Positions 5,179-13,625 of a stretch of 13,813 nucleotides of DNA are shown piece after piece. Location: NCBI GenBank assembly GCA_001775255.1, contig MFCJ01000094.1, positions 1-13,813 on the forward strand. The letters are read 5' to 3'. Within the stretch, counting starts at the first letter, position 1; the number at the start of each line of letters is the position of its first letter. The position numbers and the translations under genes were made by a program. The DNA comes from Candidatus Dadabacteria bacterium RIFCSPHIGHO2_12_FULL_53_21 (GTDB taxonomy: Bacteria; Desulfobacterota_D; UBA1144; Nemesobacterales; UBA2774). The notes below the pieces were generated by a model that was given only the letters and a program-made list of their open reading frames with translations, was not told the origin of the DNA and searched no databases.

Positions 5179-6185
5179 AGCTTCACCTCTATGTAGGCGT
5201 CTTCCTTGATCTTGTCGAGCCATGTTTTTAGCTGAGCTTCAGCTTTTTGTTTGTAAAGTATGTCCGTGATTTCCTTTCTGGTCTCTTCGTCTATCGCGAG
5301 CACCTTGCCCGATTCCGCATCAGAGTCCGAATCCTTCTCCACCTTTTCCGACTCGGTCCTTTCGAGGACTTTGATAATGTGGTATCCGGCCGGCGATTCG
5401 ACGGGGCCGGTTATCCCTCCGACAGGGGTGCTGTCTACGGCTACCTCCAGGGTCTCGATGAGGTCTCCCTTCTTGAAGTAACCGAGGTCCCCGCCTTTGT
5501 CCGAGGAAAGGTTGTCTTCCGAGTATTCCTTCGCGAGAGCCCCGAAGTCCTGCCCGGATTTGGCGAGCCCCGCGACTTTGCTAGCCTTCTCTTCCGCGTC
5601 AGGCGTCCTCGACGATATGAGTATGTGCGCGATCTTTACCTCGCCCGCCTTTGTCTCGGTGACTACCGTGCCGGTGCCCTCGGGGGCGCTCGTCCCGTAC
5701 TTCTCTACGTAATAATTGTTTACTTCTTCTTCCGTGACCACTATTTTATTCTTTAGCTGCGATTCCAGGAGCTTGTTCCCGAGGGTCTGGAGCCTCCACT
5801 GTTCCCTGAAGCTCTCGGGTGTCAGGTTCTGTTTCTTAAGCACCTCCACCATCTGCTCCTCGTTCAGGCCGAATTTCTGCTGTACCTGCTTGATGCTGGC
5901 GTCGAGCTCGGCTTCGGTGACTTTTATGCCGAGCTTTTCCGCTTCCTGCTCGAAAAGCTTCTGCTCGATCATCTGCTGAAGCACCGAGTTCTCGTCTATG
6001 GCTTCCGTAGATGTGGGGTTTATGCTCAGCGCCAGCTCCCTTACCTCGGACAGGGTTATCACGTCGTCATTGACTATCGCGACCACCCGGTCGACCGTCT
6101 CTCTCGAATTTGCAGCGCCGGCGAAGGCCGTGAGCGCGGCGATTATACATAGAACCGTCATTAACCTCATTCTTTGTCTATTCAC
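5175..6185 (-). CDS. surA: SurA-like periplasmic peptidyl-prolyl isomerase
   Basis: This is a 336-aa exported parvulin-type chaperone that helps fold outer-membrane proteins in the periplasm. A signal peptide covers about residues 1-25 (cut near AFAGA/ANS). The SurA N-terminal domain follows (30-165), starting VDRVVAIVNDDVITLSEV, then one PpiC domain (183-276) with KIAHILIS, GGDLGYFKKG and ESPAGYHIIKV. E. coli SurA has two parvulin domains, so this is the shorter single-domain form. An acidic linker (279-293) precedes a helical tail that completes the chaperone core. The start given is GTG at 6185, with AGGAG ten bases upstream; ATG at 6170 is an alternative. It overlaps the preceding isomerase gene by eight bases, so translation is probably coupled. 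The family is clear; strict orthology to surA is likely but unproven. Confidence 0.9.
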   Translation of the reverse strand: MNRQRMRLMTVLCIIAALTAFAGAANSRETVDRVVAIVNDDVITLSEVRELALSINPTSTEAIDENSVLQQMIEQKLFEQEAEKLGIKVTEAELDASIKQVQQKFGLNEEQMVEVLKKQNLTPESFREQWRLQTLGNKLLESQLKNKIVVTEEEVNNYYVEKYGTSAPEGTGTVVTETKAGEVKIAHILISSRTPDAEEKASKVAGLAKSGQDFGALAKEYSEDNLSSDKGGDLGYFKKGDLIETLEVAVDSTPVGGITGPVESPAGYHIIKVLERTESEKVEKDSDSDAESGKVLAIDEETRKEITDILYKQKAEAQLKTWLDKIKEDAYIEVKL

Positions 6186-7068
6186 TTTTCATGCTCTCCT
6201 CTAATCTGTCTCTGTAAACCTCGACCCCCGACTCTTCCCTGAGGCCGTAAACATACTCGACCAGCTTTTCGTTTATCAATTGGGATTCGATCCTGCGCCG
6301 TACCTGACCCTCCGGGAGGGACGCCGCCCCCTCGTTTATTTTAATTATAAAGTATCCGCCATCAACTTCCAGCGGATTCGTGATTTCCCCCTCTTTCATC
6401 CGGAAGAGCATGTCATCGATGGAGGGGCTGAATCTGCCCCTTTGTATGTACACTGTCTCCCCGTCTTTTTTCTTCGAAGCCCCGTCGTCTGAGAACCGCC
6501 TGACGAGCCCTTTCCAGTCCTCGCCCGCTTTAGCCCTCTCCGACACCTCCCCGGCTTTTGCCAGCGCCGATTCCTTCGTTATCCCGCTCACGGGGCCGGT
6601 CTTTATGAAGATTTCGCTTATTCCGAGCTGCTCGTAATCCTTCTGATGCTGCCGGTAATAGTTTTCAATCTCGACGTCGCTCACTTTAATGTCTTTCAAA
6701 ATTTCCTGTCCGAACGTCTGACCGATGAGCTGTTTTTTAAAATTCTCGGTCTTCTCGATTACGTCCTCCCTCTTGTCAATCCCCTTCCTGACGGCCTCCG
6801 TATAAAGGACCTTCTGGTTGATGTATATGTCCAGGAACTCGCTCATTTTTTGAGGCGAGGACTGATAGAGCGTTCTTTTCTTAAACGGCATCCTCCCGAG
6901 CGCGCGCGAGAGGTCCTCCATCGTTACCTCGTCCGGGCCGACGACCGCGACGACACCGGGCCCGGCTCCTTTTTCTCTCCGCCCCCCCCGCCCGGACTCG
7001 TAGAAATTGTTAAAATCGCTGCAGCCTGTGAGTAATGCGATCGCAGTAAAAACGACCATGTATCTCAT
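6178..7068 (-). CDS. Parvulin-type peptidyl-prolyl isomerase lipoprotein
   Basis: This 296-aa lipoprotein carries a rotamase domain. The short signal ends in the lipobox LLTGC (12-16), so C16 should be lipidated; Ser17 does not match the inner-membrane retention signal, which predicts outer-membrane sorting. After a Gly/Arg-rich linker (25-38) comes a SurA/PrsA-like helical region (39-145), then a degenerate PpiC domain (148-246) with ISEIFIKTG and VDGGYFIIKI. It is followed by a helical tail. It probably pairs with the SurA-like protein encoded next in folding or delivering outer-membrane proteins. ATG at 7068 has AGAGG only two bases away; ATG at 7059 is better spaced but removes the basic residue of the signal. 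A run of eight G in the coding strand lies in the linker. Six bases separate it from mfd. Confidence 0.85.
   Translation of the reverse strand: MRYMVVFTAIALLTGCSDFNNFYESGRGGRREKGAGPGVVAVVGPDEVTMEDLSRALGRMPFKKRTLYQSSPQKMSEFLDIYINQKVLYTEAVRKGIDKREDVIEKTENFKKQLIGQTFGQEILKDIKVSDVEIENYYRQHQKDYEQLGISEIFIKTGPVSGITKESALAKAGEVSERAKAGEDWKGLVRRFSDDGASKKKDGETVYIQRGRFSPSIDDMLFRMKEGEITNPLEVDGGYFIIKINEGAASLPEGQVRRRIESQLINEKLVEYVYGLREESGVEVYRDRLEESMKSE
6982..6989 (-). repeat. G8 homopolymer within the lipoprotein isomerase gene
   Basis: Eight consecutive G in the coding strand fall in codons about 27-30, straight after the lipobox. A one-base slip would end the protein early while keeping the signal peptide. 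Such tracts can be phase-variable, but eight is at the low end and this may just be a Gly/Arg linker. Confidence 0.6.
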
Positions 7069-7074
7069 GCCCTC

Positions 7075-10000
7075 TTATCTCCCCTTGATCATTTCGTCCC
7101 GTTTTTTTTCACCGGTCCCGGGGCTTCTCAGTTTCTCAAGCACCTTTCTCGTTTCTCCGAGCGGGTCGGGCTTCTCGAAATAAACTTCCAGTTTGCCGGC
7201 TGGTGAAAACCTCCGGTATAGATCCGACTTGCCGGCAAAAACCAGAGCTGCCCTCTTGTTCCCGATGTCCGCTTTCTCTACCCCCAGTTTTTTCATCAAT
7301 ATCTTAAGGCGTATAACTTCTATGAGCGAAGACGCTGGTGCGGGTATCTCGCCGAACCTGTCCAGGAGTTCCCCCGTTATTTCCTTTATACCCTCCTCGG
7401 TCGTTATGTAGGAAAGCCTCTTGTAGGTGAGGAGTCTCTCGGAATCGTTTGAAATATAGTCGTCCGGTATGAAAGCCGGGGTGCTTACCGATATGTCGGG
7501 CTCGGGCTCCTCCTCCGGGGTTTGGCCCTCGAGCCTCCTTACGGCCCCTTCCAGCATGTCGAGGTAGAGCTCGAGTCCCACGTCGGCGATGTGCCCCGAT
7601 TGCTCGACCCCGAAAAGCTGTCCGGCTCCCCTTATCTCGAGGTCTGAGAGCGCGAGTTTAAAGCCGGAGCCGAGCTCCCTGAATTCGGAAATCGCCTTCA
7701 GCCTTCTCCTCGCGTCGAGCGTGAGTGCGGCTGTGCCCGGAACGAGGAAGTATGCATAAGCTTTCCTGTCCGACCTCCCGACCCTTCCCCTCAGCTGGTA
7801 GAGGTCCGCTAGACCGAACGTGTGGGCGTCGTCGATTATTATCGTGTTGGCTCTCGGAATATCCAGCCCCGATTCCACTATAGCCGTCGTGACGAGTATG
7901 TCCACTTTGCCGTCTATGAAATTCGAAATCGCCTTTTCGAGGTCCCTTTCCCTCATCCTCCCGTGCGTGACCTCGATACTGGCTCCGGGGAAGAGTTTTC
8001 TGATTTTGTCCGCGACCCGGTAGATGTCCTCTATCCTGTTGTGGATGAAGAATACGCACCCCCCGCGCTCTAGCTCTCTCGTCACCGCTTCCTCAATGAT
8101 CGACGGGCTCGATTGATGTATGTAGGTCTCTATGGTCTGCCTGCCTTCGGGGGGCGTGTTTATAAGACTGATGTCGCGTATCTTCGCGAGTGAGAGCTGG
8201 AGTGTCCGGGGTATCGGGGTCGCGCTCAGCGAAATCGTATCGACTCCCTCTTTTATCTTTCTCAGTTTTTCCTTTTGAGCCACTCCGAACCTTTGCTCCT
8301 CGTCGATTATGACGAGCCCGAGGTCCTTGAATTTTATCTTGTCGCTCAAAAGCTTGTGCGTGCCGATGATAATATCTATCTTCCCCTCCTCGAGTTTCGA
8401 CTTTATCCCGCTCTCCTCCCTGCCGGTCCTGAACCTGGACAGCGATTCTACGGTGACGGGATAGCCCTTAAGCCTCGCGAGGGCCGTCTTGTGGTGCTGC
8501 TCGGCGAGGAGCGTGGTTGGCACGAGGAATGCGACCTGTTTGCCGTCAGTGACGGCCCTGAAGGCCGCCCTTAGCGCCACCTCCGTTTTCCCGAACCCGA
8601 CGTCCCCGCAGATCAGTCTGTCCATGGGCCTGGGCGCCTCCATGTCGCTCATCACTTCCTCGATCGCCGCTTCCTGGTCGGGCGTTTCTTCGTACGAGAA
8701 CCCGAGCTCGAACTCCCTGAACATCTCGCCCCGCGGGGAGTAGCCGTATCCCTTGAGCGCCCTTCTCCGGGCGTAGAGTTCGAGGAGCTCCTTCGCCACG
8801 TTTTCCACCGCGGCCCTTACCCTCCTTACGCGCCTCTTCCAGCTCTCCTGCCCGAGCCTGTCTATCTTCGGGGGCTTCCCCTCTCCTATATATCTCTGTA
8901 CCAGCTTCAGCCGGTCGATGGGCACGTATACCTTGTCGCCGCCCGAGTACTCGCATTGTATGAAGTCTCCTTCCGAATCCCCGATCCTGAGCCTCTTAAG
9001 GCTCCTGAATATCCCTATGCCGAAATCCACGTGCACGATGTAGTCTCCGGGCTTGAGCTCGCTGAAGGACGTGATGAACGCGGACGGCACGTCCGGGCTC
9101 CTCCTGCGGGACGCCCTCTCTCTCTTCTCCCCGAATACGTCCCCTTCCGTTATGATTTCGACCTTCGCCTCGGCCAGCTTGAAGCCGTGTGAGAGCTCGC
9201 CCGTGTACGCGTCTATTTTCGTTATACCCCTATCTCTCAGGAGGATGAGCAGTTTTTCGAGTTCCATTTGCGTTCTGAAAACGAACTGGAGCGAATAACC
9301 TTTCTGTCTCGCCTCGTAAATCCGTTCGTCTATGGCGTCGAGCGGGGACTCGGATTCCTTTCTCACCTCGATCGAGGCGGGTTCTCCTGAGAAGCGGATA
9401 GTTTCCCTTTCCACGCCCGCGAATTCGAGGTCATGTATCAGGATGTTCTGGAACCTGCCCGCCGCTTCCCTGACTTCGTCCTCCGTGAAGAAGAGCTCGT
9501 CCATGCCGGGCGCGATCTTGAGATTCTTTGTTAAAAAATTCTTCGTCAGGCCGTGCGATTCCCCGAACGCGCGAATGGATTTCAAATTGTCCCCGGGGTC
9601 GTCTGTAATGATGAGGGTGTCCCCGGGCAGGTATTCGAGCACCGAGCCGGGCTCGGGGTAGAATGCCGGGAGCAGCCACTCGACGTTCCGGACCCTTATT
9701 CCCCTCTCGATGTCCTCTATGACCGGGAGCTTCTCCCTCGCCGTGACCCCGCTTTCTCCGGCCCTGTTTTTAAGGTATTCGACGGCGCGCTCGAGCGGCT
9801 CCCTGTCCATTACGATTTCGGAAGCGGGCAGGACCTCGGCGCGCTCGAGCTTGTCCATGGATTTCTGGCTCTCCAGGCTGAAATGCCTGATCGAGCCGAT
9901 TTCGTCCCCGATGAATTCGAGCCTCACGGGGTATTCGTATCCCGGGGAAAAGATGTCCACTATCGAGCCCCTTCCGCTCATATCCCCTTCGTTCTCTACG

Positions 10001-10521
10001 AAATCGGTGAGCACGTAGCCCGATTTTATGAGCCTGGATATCAGTGCGTCCCTGTACATGACGCCTCCCTTCTCGACCCGGATGACAGAGCCGGCGAAGG
10101 TTTTTCTCGGGATGGTCTTATCGAAGAGGGCCGGTGCCTCGGTGACCAGTACGCCTCCGTTGATCGCTGAATTGAGCCAGGCTATGCGGTCCGAGCCTGA
10201 CTTCGACGCCGCCGTGGAGAATATCGGCTTTCCTGTCCCTATCTCCTTTTTTAAAAGGACGGGGGGCTTCCTGCCCAGAAAGAACGACAGGTCTTGAGAG
10301 GCGGATTCCGCCCGCTTCGCCGTCGGGGAAATTATAAGGAGCGGTCTTTTAGTGGCCTCTTTCAGCGCATGAATGAGAAAGAATCTGGACGACCCTCCGA
10401 GACCCGAGAGCGAAATCTCCCTCTCTCCGGCCTCGATTCTCCTGCAGAGGTTCCTGAACTTCCCGCTTTCGCTTAGTGTTTTCTTTATGCTCTCAAACTT
10501 GCTGCGCGGTATGTCGTTCAC
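7075..10521 (-). CDS. mfd: Transcription-repair coupling factor Mfd
   Basis: This 1148-aa protein is about the size of E. coli Mfd. Mfd removes RNA polymerase stalled at DNA lesions, using ATP-driven translocation, and recruits UvrA. Residues about 1-310 form the UvrB-like module, with a degenerate nucleotide-binding loop at SGLGGSS (39-45). The polymerase-interacting domain is near 485-545 (KPGDYIVHVDFGIGIF). The RecG-like motor follows with Walker A GDVGFGKTEV (about 636-645), DEEQRFG near 740, SATPIPRT, and GRVGRSDRKAYAYF near 912-925. LSDLEIRGAGQLFG and a TRCF C-terminal domain close it. All key motifs are intact. The GTG start at 10521 lies 25 bases after leuB with no obvious ribosome binding site, and no other common start codon lies in frame between it and leuB, so coupling to leuB translation is likely. 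Six bases separate its stop from the next gene. Confidence 0.97.
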   Translation of the reverse strand: MNDIPRSKFESIKKTLSESGKFRNLCRRIEAGEREISLSGLGGSSRFFLIHALKEATKRPLLIISPTAKRAESASQDLSFFLGRKPPVLLKKEIGTGKPIFSTAASKSGSDRIAWLNSAINGGVLVTEAPALFDKTIPRKTFAGSVIRVEKGGVMYRDALISRLIKSGYVLTDFVENEGDMSGRGSIVDIFSPGYEYPVRLEFIGDEIGSIRHFSLESQKSMDKLERAEVLPASEIVMDREPLERAVEYLKNRAGESGVTAREKLPVIEDIERGIRVRNVEWLLPAFYPEPGSVLEYLPGDTLIITDDPGDNLKSIRAFGESHGLTKNFLTKNLKIAPGMDELFFTEDEVREAAGRFQNILIHDLEFAGVERETIRFSGEPASIEVRKESESPLDAIDERIYEARQKGYSLQFVFRTQMELEKLLILLRDRGITKIDAYTGELSHGFKLAEAKVEIITEGDVFGEKRERASRRRSPDVPSAFITSFSELKPGDYIVHVDFGIGIFRSLKRLRIGDSEGDFIQCEYSGGDKVYVPIDRLKLVQRYIGEGKPPKIDRLGQESWKRRVRRVRAAVENVAKELLELYARRRALKGYGYSPRGEMFREFELGFSYEETPDQEAAIEEVMSDMEAPRPMDRLICGDVGFGKTEVALRAAFRAVTDGKQVAFLVPTTLLAEQHHKTALARLKGYPVTVESLSRFRTGREESGIKSKLEEGKIDIIIGTHKLLSDKIKFKDLGLVIIDEEQRFGVAQKEKLRKIKEGVDTISLSATPIPRTLQLSLAKIRDISLINTPPEGRQTIETYIHQSSPSIIEEAVTRELERGGCVFFIHNRIEDIYRVADKIRKLFPGASIEVTHGRMRERDLEKAISNFIDGKVDILVTTAIVESGLDIPRANTIIIDDAHTFGLADLYQLRGRVGRSDRKAYAYFLVPGTAALTLDARRRLKAISEFRELGSGFKLALSDLEIRGAGQLFGVEQSGHIADVGLELYLDMLEGAVRRLEGQTPEEEPEPDISVSTPAFIPDDYISNDSERLLTYKRLSYITTEEGIKEITGELLDRFGEIPAPASSLIEVIRLKILMKKLGVEKADIGNKRAALVFAGKSDLYRRFSPAGKLEVYFEKPDPLGETRKVLEKLRSPGTGEKKRDEMIKGR

Positions 10522-10546
10522 CCTGAATAGTATATACGGGACGTGT

Positions 10547-11620
10547 TCATCCTTTGAGCGCGCGGGCTATGAGATTACCCATCTCCCTGCACCCGACCCT
10601 GTTCGTCCCTTCCTGGTATATGTCGGCGGTCCTGTACCCTTTCTCAAGGACCGATTTGACGGCATTTTCGATGTCGTTTGAAGCCACGTCCATGTCGAAC
10701 GAGTATTTGAGCATCATCGCGCAGGTGAGGAGCGAGGCTATCGGGTTCGCTATGTCCTGCCCCGCTATATCCGGAGCGCTCCCGTGCACGGGCTCGTATA
10801 TCGCCCCCGCGCCGATGCTCGCCGACGGCAGCATGCCGAGGGACCCCGTAAGCTGCGCCGCCTCGTCGCTGATGATATCTCCGAACAAATTCCCCGCGAG
10901 CATGACGTCGAAGCTCCGGGGCCTCCTTATAAGCTGCATCGCGGCGTTGTCCACGTACAGGTGCTCGAGCTCCACGTCCGGATATTCGGCATCGCGGACC
11001 CTCGTTACCACTGTCCTCCAGAGCTGCATCACTTCGAGCACGTTCGCCTTGTCTATGGACGTCACCTTGTTTCTTCTCTTCCTCGCTATATCGAAAGCCA
11101 CCCTCGCTATCCTCACGATCTCCCCGGTCGTATATACGAGCGTGTTGAATCCCCTCTCCTCGCCGTTCGGGAGCTTTTCGATCCCCCGCGGGGTGCCGAA
11201 GTATATCCCCCCCGTGAGCTCCCTCACTACCATTATATCGACCCCCTCTACGACTTCCCTCTTTAGGGTCGAAGCGTCTGCGAGAGCGGGGTAGACCACG
11301 GCGGGTCTCAGGTTTGCGAACGCGTCGAGCTCCTTTCTCAAGGCGAGCAGGCCGCTTTCGGGCTTCTTCGAATGCTCGAGGTTTTCCCATTTCGGCCCCC
11401 CAACCGCCCCCATCAGCACCGCGTCCGAGGCTTTGGCTTTTTTAAGCACCTCTTTCGTTATCGGGACACCGTGCGCGTCTATGGAGCTTCCCCCGAAGAG
11501 GTCCGTTTCGAACTCGAAGTCGATGTTGTGCATATCTGCCAGGATTTTCAGTATCTCGAGACTTACATTCGTAACTTCAACGCCTATGCCGTCACCGGGC
11601 AAAATGAGTACTTTAGGCAA
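10547..11620 (-). CDS. leuB: 3-isopropylmalate dehydrogenase LeuB
   Basis: This is a 357-aa cytoplasmic enzyme that oxidises and decarboxylates 3-isopropylmalate with NAD+ in leucine synthesis. Motifs seen: LPGDGIG near the N-terminus, GAVGGPKW, RELTGGIYFG, TSIDKANVLE (catalytic Lys), FGDIISDEAAQLTGSLGMLPSAS (metal-binding Asp residues) and EPVHGSAPDIAGQDIANP, which fits NAD rather than NADP use. I chose TTG at 11620: AAGGAG (11633-11628) lies seven bases upstream and the protein then starts as LeuB proteins do. The longer form from ATG at 11677 would add 19 unusual residues. No other leucine gene, T-box or leucine-rich leader peptide is visible; a TAAAAT at 11664-11659 is only a weak -10 candidate. 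It is the first gene of the probable leuB-mfd-isomerase operon. Confidence 0.95.
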   Translation of the reverse strand: MPKVLILPGDGIGVEVTNVSLEILKILADMHNIDFEFETDLFGGSSIDAHGVPITKEVLKKAKASDAVLMGAVGGPKWENLEHSKKPESGLLALRKELDAFANLRPAVVYPALADASTLKREVVEGVDIMVVRELTGGIYFGTPRGIEKLPNGEERGFNTLVYTTGEIVRIARVAFDIARKRRNKVTSIDKANVLEVMQLWRTVVTRVRDAEYPDVELEHLYVDNAAMQLIRRPRSFDVMLAGNLFGDIISDEAAQLTGSLGMLPSASIGAGAIYEPVHGSAPDIAGQDIANPIASLLTCAMMLKYSFDMDVASNDIENAVKSVLEKGYRTADIYQEGTNRVGCREMGNLIARALKG

Positions 11621-11739
11621 TCTGATTCTCCTTTCCAGCTCTTTATAAGACGCATCGTATTTTACCCACCTTAGCATTTAAGCGGAAGCCCTCACCGCCT
11701 GAGTCCCCGCGATTGAAATTAAATGCCCAAAGCGTAGAA

Positions 11740-11769
11740 TTGTTTTTCATTATCGAGTCCGGGTAATTA
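11740..11769 (+). promoter_or_regulatory. Candidate promoter for the TMTC-like gene
   Basis: TTGTTT (11740-11745) and TAATTA (11764-11769) are separated by 18 bases, and the predicted start lies about 35 bases before the GTG at 11810. The -10 box sits between short inverted arms CGGG and CCCG. The match is moderate. Confidence 0.4.
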
Positions 11770-11809
11770 TCCCGTCGAGGGGGGTATTCCGTTTCGTGAG
11801 GCCGAATAA

Positions 11810-13567
11810 GTGAGCTTTCTTCGGAAAAAGTGGCTGGTTTCGCTTCTTCTTTTTCTTCTTTCCCTCGGGGTCTATTTGCCCTCCCTCCGGAACAGCTTCG
11901 TATGGGACGACGTGGAGACGATCGAGCAGAGCTATTACATGTACAATGCGTCGAGCATAGGCTATATGTTCATGCCTCCCGAGAAAGAGGCAAAAGAAGC
12001 CCTTTATTACCGCCCGCTGATTTATGCATCGATGGTGCTCGACAAAGTTCTCTGGGGCGTTTCCGCTTTCGGTTTCCATCTGAGTAATATCGTCTTAAAC
12101 GCGCTCTCGGCGGTTCTTATGTATTTGTTCGTCCTGCTGCTGTTAGGCGTCTTTGAGTATGAGGGAAAGTACCAGGCGGCATTCATCTCGGGCGTCCTCT
12201 TCGCCTTATATCCCATGCACGTGGAGTCGGTCTCGTGGGTTTCCGGGAGGTCGGACGTACTCTGCGCGCTCTTTTTTTTCCTCGCCCTCATTTCCCATAT
12301 CCTTTCATTGAGGAAGACGGGCTTCCTGCTCCTGACCGCGGCCGGCTTCTTTTTGTCCCTCCTGTCAAAAGAGACTGCGGTAATATTCCCCGTTACAGTG
12401 CTCGCTTTCGATCTCCTTAACCGGAGTCCGGGGAGGAAGGCGAATATACTGAGATATGCCGCGTACGCCTGCGTGCTGGTTCTTTTCTTCTATTTAAGGG
12501 GAAGGGCCTATATCAATATCCCGGAGCTTTCGAGCGTGCGTGTATCGGGCGGGATGACTGGGCCCGAGGGCGTAAGCCGGATAGCCGGCGCCCTGGGGGT
12601 TGTTAAGGTCATGCTCGCTTCTTATATCTATTATTACACGAAGCTCGTATTCCCTTTCACGTTCAACGCCTTCACGGAGTCGGCGCCCGACGGACTGCGA
12701 TATATCTTCGTCGCGGTTATGGTATTCGGGCTGACGGCGCTCGGGGCAGCTTATTCGATAAAGAAACGAAAGAACGCAGCGGCCTTCGCTCTCCTCTGGA
12801 TGCCTGTCACACTATTCCCCTCGGTGCTGATTTCTCTAACCGATATCCCGTCCGCCTCCGTCGCGGAAAGGTATTTATATATACCCTCCGCCGGTTTCTG
12901 TCTTCTTCTTGGATGCATATTTTCTCGTCCGCTGAGCACCGTCAGGAATAAAAATGCAGTCCTGACGGCGGCATTTCTTTTGTCGGCTTCCTATTTATTT
13001 TTTACCGTCGACAGGCAGTTGGTTTGGAGAGACGGGATCACTTTGTGGGAAGATACGGCAAGGAAATCCCCCCTGAGCTATATACCGCATATAAATTACG
13101 GAATTGCCCTTCTCGATGCGGGGAAAGAAGATGAAGCCCTGAAAGAGCTCCTCAGGAATTTCGAAAAGGGTGTAAAGATAAATGACAAGGGGCGGTCGGT
13201 GACTGCCAACAATATCGGCGTCGTGTATATTAACAAAAAGGATATCCGTAACGCCGAAAAATGGTTCCTCAAAGCCTACGGATATGACCCCGGATATTAC
13301 AAGTCGAGCTACCACCTGGGGCTTGTCAATTATCTGAAGGGCAAATCGGGCGGATCGAGGGAGGACTTCCTGGCTTCCGAAGGGCACACGAAGAACGCGC
13401 TCCGGATGAGGCCTTTTTACGGGAAGGCGTATCTGCTCCTGGCGATGGTCTATGCAGAGCTAGGGGACGGGGAGAAGTCGAGGGAGAACGCAGGGCTCGC
13501 CATTGAGAGCGGTCTTACGGATTCGCTTGCGGAAAAAGCCCGGGAAATAATGAGAACGCCCCACTGA
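11810..13567 (+). CDS. TMTC-like GT-C membrane glycosyltransferase with C-terminal TPRs
   Basis: This 585-aa protein has a membrane part (about residues 8-415) with some ten hydrophobic helices and a soluble TPR region (about 423-580). The first loop carries FVWDD (30-34), where D33 and D34 match the metal-binding acidic site of GT-C enzymes that use polyprenyl-phosphate sugars. YYRPL near residue 65, HLSNIVLN, PMHVESVSWVSGRSD and SLLSKETA are typical of the TMTC/PMT-like family. The C-terminus has TPR-like repeats such as YGIALLDAGKEDEAL and NNIGVVYINKKDIRNAEKWFLKA. Protein O-mannosylation is the activity of animal relatives; the bacterial substrate is unknown. GTG at 11810 has GAGG eight bases upstream. 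It is divergent from leuB and followed 58 bases on by a paralogue, with no terminator between. Confidence 0.82.
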   Translation: MSFLRKKWLVSLLLFLLSLGVYLPSLRNSFVWDDVETIEQSYYMYNASSIGYMFMPPEKEAKEALYYRPLIYASMVLDKVLWGVSAFGFHLSNIVLNALSAVLMYLFVLLLLGVFEYEGKYQAAFISGVLFALYPMHVESVSWVSGRSDVLCALFFFLALISHILSLRKTGFLLLTAAGFFLSLLSKETAVIFPVTVLAFDLLNRSPGRKANILRYAAYACVLVLFFYLRGRAYINIPELSSVRVSGGMTGPEGVSRIAGALGVVKVMLASYIYYYTKLVFPFTFNAFTESAPDGLRYIFVAVMVFGLTALGAAYSIKKRKNAAAFALLWMPVTLFPSVLISLTDIPSASVAERYLYIPSAGFCLLLGCIFSRPLSTVRNKNAVLTAAFLLSASYLFFTVDRQLVWRDGITLWEDTARKSPLSYIPHINYGIALLDAGKEDEALKELLRNFEKGVKINDKGRSVTANNIGVVYINKKDIRNAEKWFLKAYGYDPGYYKSSYHLGLVNYLKGKSGGSREDFLASEGHTKNALRMRPFYGKAYLLLAMVYAELGDGEKSRENAGLAIESGLTDSLAEKAREIMRTPH

Positions 13568-13625
13568 ATATTGTTACGGATGAGTCCGGAAATAATGTTT
13601 TAAAAAATTTTCATCAGATAACTTT

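Noticed and set aside
9553..10170. Long open frame of 205 codons antisense to mfd
   Set aside because: It lies wholly within mfd, whose protein matches its family throughout. The antisense translation is Arg/Pro/Gly-rich with no recognisable domain.
10554..11294. Long open frame of 246 codons antisense to leuB
   Set aside because: LeuB is certain here. The antisense frame is Ser/Ala-rich and follows the codon pattern of leuB; no ribosome binding site or family match.
11621..11809. Leucine attenuator or T-box before leuB
   Set aside because: No leucine-rich leader peptide, T-box sequence or terminator/antiterminator pair could be found in this stretch.
13577..13588. Small hairpin between the two TMTC-like genes as a terminator
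   Set aside because: The stem has only four pairs with a TGAG loop, and the following T-run is short and interrupted.
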